The position numbers and the translations under genes were made by a program. Shown here piece by piece: positions 1-6,117 of a stretch of DNA of 8,714 bases. The stretch is from the NCBI GenBank assembly GCA_021158805.1, contig JAGGTZ010000175.1, forward strand, positions 1 through 8,714, in the 5' to 3' direction. The notes under the pieces were generated by a model. It saw nothing but the letters and a program-made list of their open reading frames with translations, did no database searches and was not told where the DNA came from. Every line of letters begins with the position of its first letter. The first letter of the stretch is position 1. This DNA is from Thermoproteota archaeon (GTDB lineage: Archaea; Korarchaeota; Korarchaeia; Korarchaeales; Korarchaeaceae).

Positions 1-92
1 CCTTATCGCTCTAAAAGCCCTCTGATATAGATGAATCCTATGCCTATGCTATTTTAGCTAGGGAATTTGCCATCTAGGGTTGAATGGAGCCC

Positions 93-383
93 TCATGTCC
101 CTTCAGAATGTTCGTTCTCTTTTTTCTCTTCTTCTAATTTCTTTAGCTCCTCTTCAAGCTCTTTTTCTATCTCCTCTATCGGCTTTGGCGGAGGTGTCGT
201 AGCTAAGGTGTAGCCTATCCATCCAAGCACCCCAAAGACCCCAAGCACTGCTACGAACCCAGTAAGCTTGAGAACAAGTATTGCAATGGCCTCATCGTAG
301 AAGAACACGAGATATCCGTAGATCAATATAACTAATACGGATAGAATGAGTAAGAGGGCACCAACGAGCTGATCTCTCTCCAT
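93..383 (-). CDS. Small two-helix membrane protein with acidic tail, unknown function
   Basis: A 96-residue protein. Two hydrophobic helices are visible, about residues 6-28 and 32-61, joined by a short YDE turn, so both ends should lie on the same side of the membrane. A proline-rich hinge (TTPPPKP, 62-68) leads into a highly charged Glu/Lys tail (about 69-93) with helix or coiled-coil character. The short, acidic N-terminus (MERD) and the lysine/glutamate tail make a cytosolic location for both ends plausible. No catalytic motif is visible. I have the impression that small proteins with this hydrophobic core plus PPP hinge recur in Thermoproteota, but I cannot name a family. The start is supported by a GGGGAT sequence 4 nt upstream (388-393, read on the minus strand) and by the TATA box at 433-444. 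It is divergent from the glycan operon and may have no link to it. Confidence 0.75.
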   Translation of the reverse strand: MERDQLVGALLLILSVLVILIYGYLVFFYDEAIAILVLKLTGFVAVLGVFGVLGWIGYTLATTPPPKPIEEIEKELEEELKKLEEEKKENEHSEGT

Positions 384-432
384 AACAATCCCCGATTTAA
401 TATATACGATTAGCCTTTGATCAACAGCTAAC

Positions 433-444
433 TTTTTATAAAAA
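433..444. promoter_or_regulatory. Palindromic TATA box, probable promoter of the small membrane protein
   Basis: TTTTTATAAAAA is a perfect 12-bp palindrome and a good archaeal TATA box in either direction. Read leftward, a start about 26 nt away falls near 412. That gives a leader of about 29 nt with GGGGAT placed 4 nt before the ATG at 383. Read rightward, transcription would begin near 465, but no sound gene follows there. A second AT-rich match at 395-406 is too close to the start codon to serve as the box. Confidence 0.5.
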
Positions 445-507
445 CCTTATTCACTAGAAGCCTCTAATTGAAATTCATATGGGACTGCCTCTCTGTAATG
501 TTGTAGT

Positions 508-708
508 ATGGACTATTATGAAGTATTTTTAACAATACTTACGGCCTTCGTAGTACTCCTTATGAACTCCTAAAGCCCCCGGAAGTTAATATGAGAAGGT
601 GGTCTAACGGAGATTGAAGCCAGCGCTCCTGTCAAAATATATGATGATCAAGAAAACGCAGATCTCCTATCACAGCTTAGGACCCGTCTACGTGGGAAAT
701 CAGTGTAA
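508..708 (+). pseudogene. Possible remnant of a small membrane-anchored protein, or chance frames
   Basis: The ATG at 508 opens a 21-codon frame with an acidic/aromatic start (MDYYEV) and a strongly hydrophobic core, stopped by TAA at 571-573. In the same frame, after a second stop (TGA, 592-594), codons 595-708 read as a hydrophilic, protein-like stretch that includes KIYDDQENADLLSQLRTRLR and ends at TAA. A hydrophobic anchor followed by a soluble piece in one phase, broken by two stops, could be a decayed gene. Both parts are short, no ribosome site is visible, and chance is a fair explanation. Confidence 0.15.
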
Positions 709-726
709 AAATGATATCCACAGAAG

Positions 727-734
727 TTTTATAT
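727..734 (+). promoter_or_regulatory. TATA-like box before the structured region
   Basis: TTTTATAT matches an archaeal TATA box. A transcript would be expected to start near 756-757, just at the left edge of the region rich in inverted repeats and about 310 bases before the first glycosyltransferase. It could drive a small RNA or the operon with a long leader. A purine-rich AGGAGGATCG at 741-750 lies between the box and the predicted start. Confidence 0.35.
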
Positions 735-755
735 GTACTTAGGAGGATCGATAAG

Positions 756-1015
756 AAGGAGCGTCTATAATGCTCATACCCCCTCTCCGTAGTTCAGTTT
801 TTTCAGTAGCTAGCGAAGCCATGTGGGGAGGGGTACAACTCACCTTCAGCGAGCTCATGATAAGGCCCATCCCATTACTAGGCGAGCTTACCTCCGATAA
901 GGTGAGTGGTCATCTAGCGGGCGAGCGTGTGTTTGGGACGAGAGATTCATATGGCTGCTATACATGCTAATAAGCTAGGGAGGCATTTGACTAGAGATCT
1001 CGTGATTACTCCTAG
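756..1015 (+). ncRNA. Candidate structured RNA or operon leader
   Basis: Several helices can be drawn by eye. Helix I pairs 777-782 with 830-835 and 784-788 with 825-829: 11 pairs including one G-U, with C783 bulged. Helix II pairs 838-846 with 899-907 (9 Watson-Crick pairs) and begins two bases after helix I ends. Helix III lies inside helix II and pairs 851-856 with 884-889. A further helix pairs 975-979 with 1011-1015. An alternative hairpin, 887-893 with 900-906 and a six-base loop, uses the same 3' strand as helix II and also breaks helix III. The region follows a TATA box and precedes the glycan operon. It does not resemble SRP RNA, RNase P RNA or a known archaeal riboswitch that I can recognise. 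Only base pairing supports it; no covariation is available. Confidence 0.25.
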
Positions 1016-1035
1016 ACATCACATCTGGAATGTTC

Positions 1036-1065
1036 TAATTATTGAGAGTACATTAACACCGTGAT
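1036..1065 (+). promoter_or_regulatory. Possible proximal promoter and ribosome site of the glycan operon
   Basis: TAATTATT (1036-1043) is a weak TATA-like box that would place a start near 1065. GTGAT (1061-1065) matches the archaeal ribosome-site consensus GGTGAT and sits 4 nt before ATG 1070. The two readings compete: a start near 1065 would remove the ribosome site, whereas a leader from the 727-734 promoter would keep it. The GTGAT match is the better supported part. Confidence 0.35.
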
Positions 1066-1069
1066 ATCG

Positions 1070-2287
1070 ATGAAGCTGTGCATGTTAGCTCCAGAGTTCC
1101 TTCCCATTTGGGGTGGCGTGGGTAGCTATATCACTGGACTCATTAGACACCTACCTAAAGACATCGAGATTCATGTTGTAGCACCGTTCAGAGAGGCTAT
1201 GGGCAAGCACAGGATATCTTCAGGTGATTATGATTATCCTAAGTACTTCAGCGATAATATCCATATACACTTTCTGAGTAGGGCGACTGGGAGTTTCTTC
1301 TACAATGCTAAATTCCAGTTAGCTGTAGCTAAATACGTTCCAACGCTTGTCAAGAAGGAAGGAATAGATATAATACATTCCCATGAAGCATATATGCCAG
1401 ATATCCTGCTACAGTTCAGAGACATCAAAGTCCCAATAGTAACGACCGTGCACACGACGATTAAAGGGCAGAGAGAAGGAACGAAGAGGTCCGGTATGGG
1501 TCTATGGGAGCTAGATGCATCTGAAAGGGCTACGATACTCCTGTATCCTCTCTTAAGGTTAGCTGAAGAGGTGTACTTTGCGAAGAATAGATACTATATT
1601 ACTGTATCAAATTGGATGAAGGAGCAGCTACTAAGGCAATATCCGAGGATACGTAATCGGAGGATATATGTAGTATATAACGCTCTAGATACAGAATTCT
1701 GGAGTCCTTCCAAGGAAGAAACGGGCAAGCTAGAGAAAGAGAACATTGTGCTCTATGTTGGTAGGTTATTGGCGTTGAAGGGTATTAATGTACTTATTAG
1801 GGCTATACCAAAGGTCCTCAAAGAGAATAGGAACGTAAAATTTGTGTTTATTGGCCCTGGCAATAGAGAAGTGTATATGAATATGTTAAGGGAGACTGGC
1901 GTTCCAAGGCCTAATTACGCGTTTCTAGGCTATAGAAATAGGGAGGAACTGCTAAGATATTACCGTATATCTAATATATTTGTGATACCCTCCTACAGCG
2001 AGAACATGCCTATGACTCTATTGGAGGCAATGTCCTGCGCGCTTCCAGTGATATCAACGAGAGTGGGAGGAATACCAGAGGTAGTGAGTGACTATGTAGA
2101 CGGCATACTAGTAACCCCTGGCTCTGTAGACGAGCTAGCATCATCGCTGATACTCCTTCTTCAAGATGAGAACCTGCGTAGATCACTCGGATTAAATGCC
2201 AGAAAGAAAATCATGGAGAAATTTAGTTGGAATAAAGCTATACATAGAATTCTTGGGATATACAGAGAGATAATGGAGGGTTCGTGA
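1070..2287 (+). CDS. Family 4 glycosyltransferase (GT-B fold)
   Basis: A 405-residue enzyme expected to move a sugar from a nucleotide sugar to a lipid-linked or surface glycan acceptor, at the cytosolic side. The N-terminal Rossmann half starts MKLCMLAPEFLPIWGGVGSY, with the glycine-rich GGVGSY turn typical of GT4 acceptor domains; HSHEAYMPD is a typical middle motif. The C-terminal donor-binding half has VLYVGRLLALKG and the EX7E motif (E311 and E319 in SENMPMTLLEAM), followed by STRVGGIPEVV. Length fits the family. I prefer ATG 1070 over the in-frame GTG 1061 because GTGAT at 1061-1065 makes a ribosome site 4 nt upstream and the shorter start matches the usual GT4 beginning. It is the first gene of the operon. 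Sugar donor, linkage and acceptor cannot be deduced. Confidence 0.93.
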   Translation: MKLCMLAPEFLPIWGGVGSYITGLIRHLPKDIEIHVVAPFREAMGKHRISSGDYDYPKYFSDNIHIHFLSRATGSFFYNAKFQLAVAKYVPTLVKKEGIDIIHSHEAYMPDILLQFRDIKVPIVTTVHTTIKGQREGTKRSGMGLWELDASERATILLYPLLRLAEEVYFAKNRYYITVSNWMKEQLLRQYPRIRNRRIYVVYNALDTEFWSPSKEETGKLEKENIVLYVGRLLALKGINVLIRAIPKVLKENRNVKFVFIGPGNREVYMNMLRETGVPRPNYAFLGYRNREELLRYYRISNIFVIPSYSENMPMTLLEAMSCALPVISTRVGGIPEVVSDYVDGILVTPGSVDELASSLILLLQDENLRRSLGLNARKKIMEKFSWNKAIHRILGIYREIMEGS

Positions 2288-2305
2288 CAAATTGGGTCAT
2301 TACAT

Positions 2306-3541
2306 ATGAGAGTACTTCACGTAGTACAGACACCTCTGAATTTCGTCGGGGGTCCTGCGACGTACGTTAAGGAGCTTGCTGAGAATCTAGCTAAGAGAGG
2401 ACTAAAGGTTGGTATCGTCGCTCCCTACGCGAAGCCAAGTAAAGAGATAGCAGAACTCACTAAGAAGTTTGGCATAGAGTACCATTCCATTGACACCACG
2501 ATACTACCTAAGATGCTTCTTAGAGATCCTTGGTTCTTTAGCATCATAGCACATAGATCTTTATCCGAAATCGTAAGGGACTACGATATAATCAATGTAC
2601 ACGTAGAGAGCTTACCTCTCCAAGCAGCCCTTAAGTCATTTGAGGATAGATCGCTAGTTGTAACAGTTCATGGATGGTCACTTTACGAGGACTATAGATC
2701 AATAAGGGAGAGTTTCGACTTATACAAACTTATTCATCTAATTACTGTTGCTACTAGACAGTATCTGGCTCTTCGCCTACTTATTGAGAATAGTCGTGCC
2801 ATAGTGGCTGTTTCAGGATATCTCAGGGAGATATTGATGGGACATTTCCCCAAGGCTAAGGATAAAACAGTAGTAATCCATAATGCCGTTAACACAGATA
2901 TCTTTCGACCTATCGATCGTGATATGGCCCTAGAAAAGGTCAAGAGTATACTGGTTAGACGTTGTGAGAGCTTAGTATCACTTGATGATGAGATGAGCAT
3001 CATACTGTTCGTAGGACGTATAGGTCCACAAAAAGGAGTTGATGTACTCCTCAAGAGTTTAGCTCGCATACGCAGGAAGGGATGGGTATTATTTTTGGTA
3101 GGGGAAGGCAATGCCCGCTATGTGAAAAGGCTTAAAGATATGGTATCGAGGCTTAATCTAAAATCACAAGTCTGCTTTATAGGTGGAATAACACGGGTAT
3201 ATCTTCCGTATTTCTACTCATCCGCGCAAGTGTTTGTTCTCCCATCTCGTTTTGAGGGATTGCCAGCCACAATATTAGAGGCAATGGCATGTGGAGCCCC
3301 GGTAATAGCTACGAGAGTTGGAGGCATACCAGAGGCCATTATAGATGGTGTTAGTGGCGCTCTAGTAGAACCTAATTCTGTTGAGCAATTGCAAAAAGCC
3401 CTTGAGCGACTACTTGACGATCCTAATCATAGGGATAGACTATCCAAGACAGCTCTTCGGGCAGCAAGGAAGTTCTCGTGGGATAGCGCCGTGAATCAAT
3501 ATTATCAGCTCTATAGATGCATAGGGAATGAAAAATGCTAA
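2306..3541 (+). CDS. Second family 4 glycosyltransferase
   Basis: A 411-residue GT-B glycosyltransferase. The N-terminal domain begins MRVLHVVQTPLNFVGGPATY with the GGPATYVKELAENLAKRG acceptor-domain pattern; VTVHGWSLYEDY matches the usual VHG region. The donor half shows LFVGRIGPQKGVDVLLKSL, then the EX7E pair E317 and E325 in FEGLPATILEAM, and IATRVGGIPEAI. The last 100 residues resemble the preceding gene (for example RVGGIPE and KFSW), but the N-terminal halves differ, so this is a paralogue with a different acceptor rather than a recent copy. It starts 18 nt after the previous stop with no strong ribosome site, and its end overlaps the kinase gene by 7 nt (ATGCTAA), so translation is probably coupled. 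It probably adds a later residue to the same glycan. Confidence 0.93.
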   Translation: MRVLHVVQTPLNFVGGPATYVKELAENLAKRGLKVGIVAPYAKPSKEIAELTKKFGIEYHSIDTTILPKMLLRDPWFFSIIAHRSLSEIVRDYDIINVHVESLPLQAALKSFEDRSLVVTVHGWSLYEDYRSIRESFDLYKLIHLITVATRQYLALRLLIENSRAIVAVSGYLREILMGHFPKAKDKTVVIHNAVNTDIFRPIDRDMALEKVKSILVRRCESLVSLDDEMSIILFVGRIGPQKGVDVLLKSLARIRRKGWVLFLVGEGNARYVKRLKDMVSRLNLKSQVCFIGGITRVYLPYFYSSAQVFVLPSRFEGLPATILEAMACGAPVIATRVGGIPEAIIDGVSGALVEPNSVEQLQKALERLLDDPNHRDRLSKTALRAARKFSWDSAVNQYYQLYRCIGNEKC

Positions 3542-4212
3542 TTATAGCGCTATCAGGTCCCGATGGAACAGGAAAGACGTCATGTGCTAGAATCTTATCA
3601 AGGATACTATCAAGAAGAGGTTTTAACACAAAATGCGTGTGGATAAAGCATGTTCATACTGTAGCCTATATCCTAGTGAAGCTCTTGGAGATCATAAATC
3701 GCAAACATGTTGTAAGGTCGCATTCCGGTACCTTTGTTACACACTCTATGGCTAGCCGCTTATGGGGATGGATAGAACTTATTGGAATCGTACCGCTGGT
3801 ATTGAAGATCTATGTGTCTGCTCTGATATCAAAGTACATAGAGAATGAAAGTACTGTATTTATTGCTGATAGGTACATTTTGGACTCCCTAGTTCATGTG
3901 ATTATCTCCTTAGTTGTTCAAAGGAGGGGTTGCCCGTACGCAGAGATCATATACTCCCTTCCATTCAAGGTCATGAGGGCGTTGTTGATGAGATCAACGA
4001 TAACTATTCTACTTGATGGAGATACTGATGTACTAGTGAATCGCAAGAGGGATAGACGAGATCCATACAGTTACCTCTCTCTGCAGAGAATGCTCTACAA
4101 GAAGCTGGCGAGGGAACTAAATATACCCGCATTATTCATAGACACGACGAATAAGCAGATTCATGTAGTATGCGGCGAAATATACGAATACATCTCATCC
4201 TCACTCGCATAG
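3535..4212 (+). CDS. Thymidylate-kinase-like P-loop kinase of a glycan cluster
   Basis: A 225-residue P-loop kinase. The Walker A motif GPDGTGKTS lies at residues 8-16 with K14, in the form typical of thymidylate kinase and its relatives. ADRYILD (D112 R113) matches the DR motif that holds the phosphate acceptor in that group. NRKRDRRDPYSY (about 169-180) looks like the arginine-rich lid. The central part (about 45-105) is more hydrophobic than in ordinary thymidylate kinase, and I do not see a clear dTMP-binding pattern, so the substrate may be a sugar, a nucleotide sugar precursor or a lipid instead. AGGGA at 3523-3527 may serve as ribosome site; the start overlaps the end of the glycosyltransferase gene by 7 nt. 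Related kinases of unknown substrate occur in bacterial polysaccharide loci. Kinase fold is secure; substrate is unknown. Confidence 0.8.
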   Translation: MLIIALSGPDGTGKTSCARILSRILSRRGFNTKCVWIKHVHTVAYILVKLLEIINRKHVVRSHSGTFVTHSMASRLWGWIELIGIVPLVLKIYVSALISKYIENESTVFIADRYILDSLVHVIISLVVQRRGCPYAEIIYSLPFKVMRALLMRSTITILLDGDTDVLVNRKRDRRDPYSYLSLQRMLYKKLARELNIPALFIDTTNKQIHVVCGEIYEYISSSLA

Positions 4213-4214
4213 AA

Positions 4215-5567
4215 ATGTCAAGAAGAGAGAAAGTCATCATAATTGGTATTGATGGTTTAGAGCCGGCATTTGTAGAGACTCTTAAGGAGAAGGGAATCTC
4301 AAGGGGATTCGCGTACTTTTACGAGAATGGTATTGTTGCCCGTATGCGTAGTACCTTTCCCCCAGACACTGTTCTCGCATGGCCTACAATATATACTGGT
4401 CTAATTCACCAAAGATTCGGCTTAGAACCCGAGCCAGAATCGATATTTGAGCTTCAGATAAAGAGCTTAAATGTGAGGAGGAAATTAATGGGCAAGACAT
4501 TCTGGGATATAGCTTCCCACTTTGGTAAGAGGGTATGTGTAGTTAATCCCATCTTTGGATATCCTCCATGGCACGTTAATGGAATTATGGCATCAGGTCC
4601 TAGTTTCGGCCTCCATGGAAGCCCCCTATCTATTCCAGCTAGAGATGATTTGAAGGGATACAAACTAGGTACATACGGTAAGACCCCATTGCTCTTACAC
4701 GAGTATAAGGAAATGTATAACGAGGCATTGAAACAGCTATTAGACATGTTCAAATTAACCACAATCCTCATAGATGAAGAAGATTACGATCTGGTATTCA
4801 CAGCGGACTATACACTCGATAGGATACAGCACTATTTCTGGAGATTTGATAACGAAGATGATCCATGTAGGCCCAAGTTGATTAACCCATACAAGGGACT
4901 CATCGAGAGGTATTATATGCTCATTGATAGACTTGTTACGTACTACGTTGAGAGATATGGTGACGATTACACAGTAGTTGTTTTAGGAGATCATGGACAC
5001 ACAGGAAGGCCTGCTAGGCTGCTCTCTGTAGAGAAAATCTTGAATGTTGAACCTAGATTAAGCACTATTAGTGTCCTCAGAGATATAGCTTACCTGCTGG
5101 CGTTCTATTCACACATGGATGCATATGCTTACAAGGTCATCCGATATTTACAATCGATAGGCAAACTCAGAAGGATATTGCTAGGAAATGAGAAAAATTT
5201 CGAGGCAGATGGCGGCATGATAAAAACACTTAAACAATTCGGCCTAAAAGAGTATGTCGGCATTAGGTTCTGTGGCGAGAAGAAAGGATACAAAGGTAGG
5301 TCTGTATCTGAGTTATTAACCAGGGTATTGAGTGATCTGGATATGGTTGACTTCATTATGACGCCAAAAGAGTACTATGGTGTTGAGGATGTTGAATACG
5401 AGGCCGATCTGTACCTGAAGCTGAAAGGCTTCGGCAACTACCCAGAAGCGAATTCGCTTCTAGCTCACCCCCTGCATCGCAGTGGATCACATCTCGTAGC
5501 CTATTCATTACTAGGAGGACAGAGGCAGGCACAGCTACCATTCCCCATGGAGCTAAAAGATATATGA
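4215..5567 (+). CDS. Type I phosphodiesterase / alkaline phosphatase superfamily enzyme, probably short at the C-terminus
   Basis: A 450-residue metalloenzyme of the alkaline phosphatase superfamily (type I phosphodiesterase/nucleotide pyrophosphatase branch). Visible metal and active-site residues are D13 (IIIGIDGLEP), nucleophile T52 (PPDTVLAWPTIYTGL), D202 and H206 (LDRIQHYFWRF), D259 and H260 (LGDHGHTG) and probably H421 (HRSGSH). It should cleave or transfer a phosphoester; in this operon the target may be a phosphorylated glycan or lipid carrier. ATG 4215 is preferred to ATG 4170: it lies 2 nt after the kinase stop and directly before the MSRREKVIIIGIDG core, while the 15 extra residues of the longer form resemble out-of-frame kinase sequence. 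No signal peptide is visible, so the protein looks cytosolic. The chain stops at ELKDI, where relatives usually continue with an APT-I-L segment and a DG motif. Truncation is therefore suspected. Confidence 0.85.
   Translation: MSRREKVIIIGIDGLEPAFVETLKEKGISRGFAYFYENGIVARMRSTFPPDTVLAWPTIYTGLIHQRFGLEPEPESIFELQIKSLNVRRKLMGKTFWDIASHFGKRVCVVNPIFGYPPWHVNGIMASGPSFGLHGSPLSIPARDDLKGYKLGTYGKTPLLLHEYKEMYNEALKQLLDMFKLTTILIDEEDYDLVFTADYTLDRIQHYFWRFDNEDDPCRPKLINPYKGLIERYYMLIDRLVTYYVERYGDDYTVVVLGDHGHTGRPARLLSVEKILNVEPRLSTISVLRDIAYLLAFYSHMDAYAYKVIRYLQSIGKLRRILLGNEKNFEADGGMIKTLKQFGLKEYVGIRFCGEKKGYKGRSVSELLTRVLSDLDMVDFIMTPKEYYGVEDVEYEADLYLKLKGFGNYPEANSLLAHPLHRSGSHLVAYSLLGGQRQAQLPFPMELKDI
5444..5461. repeat. 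Perfect 18-bp palindrome inside the phosphodiesterase gene
   Basis: AGAAGCGAATTCGCTTCT reads the same on both strands, with GAATTC at its centre. It lies in codons for the segment PEANSL, a few residues before the last metal-ligand histidine. As RNA it could form a 7-bp stem with a tight four-base loop. Confidence 0.85.
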
Positions 5568-5659
5568 TCTTAGTTAATATACGACCTAGAGAGCTAGAAT
5601 CATCCCTTTCTACAGCTATATCCAGTCTCGTCCTTGGGAACAGAAGTAACAGGGGGTGA
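5564..5659 (+). CDS. Doubtful 31-residue frame coupled by an ATGA overlap
   Basis: The ATG overlaps the stop of the phosphodiesterase gene (ATGA), a junction typical of translational coupling. The 31-residue product begins MILVNIRPRELESSLSTAIS and ends at TGA 5657-5659. RPRELESSL faintly recalls the start of family 2 glycosyltransferases (NRPxEL), so it could be the stub of a lost gene. It is too short to judge, and the overlap may be chance. Confidence 0.15.
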   Translation: MILVNIRPRELESSLSTAISSLVLGNRSNRG

Positions 5660-6117
5660 TCGACGTAATAGAATCTTCCATAGGAATAAGGGGTTGGAGC
5701 CCTATGAAGCTAAGGAGAGAATCAGAGGATCCTCCATTCCCATGATGAGCCATTCTTATCCTCCTGAAATGGGTAATGAGAACATCTTGAATCTCTTAAG
5801 AAGCAATCTACGTTCAGAAAGGGTTCCAGTCTCCTAAATCAGTCGCTTATAACAGAAAGTCTTGTGGAATCTAGGAAGTAAGAATATTCACCTTGGGGAT
5901 CTAGGTGATGCCCGCACGCGCTCGCCAGTATCTCCTATAAACAATACAATTAAATCCTTTTAGGGAGTAGTTGAGTAAATTTACTTCTTCCACTATCCAC
6001 CAAGCTTTTCCGGATAAGGAGAGGATTCAATTTGACCACAAAACTTACCAGTAATGAATATCAAAACATATTAAGGCATCTTTAGGCCGTTGATTAACCC
6101 TAAGGGAGGTCACATAG
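5568..6117. other. Gene-poor stretch, possibly decayed
   Basis: About 550 bases separate the glycan operon from the converging coiled-coil gene. Only short frames are seen on either strand, including the 31-codon frame at its left edge and a TTG-started 67-codon frame at 5634-5837 with no recognisable motif. A 12-bp palindrome AGTAAATTTACT lies at 5974-5985. No clear T-tract terminator, tRNA or insertion-sequence end was found. The missing end of the phosphodiesterase together with this open space suggests loss of one or more genes. Confidence 0.5.

Larger units (their letters stand above)
384..1060. other. Gene-poor stretch between divergent units
   Basis: About 680 bases hold no convincing gene. 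From left to right there is the palindromic TATA box (433-444) and a very short hydrophobic frame (508-573). In the same frame after two stops comes a hydrophilic open stretch (595-708). A second TATA-like box lies at 727-734, followed by a region rich in inverted repeats (about 756-1015). An uninterrupted 66-codon frame at 770-970 overlaps the helices and has an unconvincing protein sequence. The stretch could be a long operon leader, a small RNA gene, or decayed sequence. Confidence 0.5.

Noticed and set aside
770..970. 66-codon frame with AAGGAG 8 nt upstream of its ATG
   Set aside because: The product has no recognisable motif and an odd composition. The frame coincides with the base-paired helices, and the purine-rich site would lie at the very start of the predicted transcript. 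Kept only as an alternative reading of the candidate RNA.
2734..3111. 125-codon minus-strand frame inside the second glycosyltransferase
   Set aside because: It is antisense to a clear GT4 gene with all its motifs; the product is low in recognisable features and is a shadow of the real gene.
5742..5790. Possible C/D box guide RNA: ATGATGA (5742-5748) and CTGA (5764-5767), with a C'-like GTAATGA (5773-5779)
   Set aside because: A proper final D box is absent at the right distance, the terminal stem is poor and I could not match the guide to an rRNA site.
5634..5837. 67-codon TTG-started frame
   Set aside because: It has no ribosome site, no family resemblance and an uncommon start codon. It is in the same phase as the phosphodiesterase but two stops away, and its sequence does not resemble the missing end of that enzyme.
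5974..5985. 12-bp palindrome AGTAAATTTACT
   Set aside because: About two 12-bp palindromes are expected by chance in a window of this size, and no gene start is nearby.
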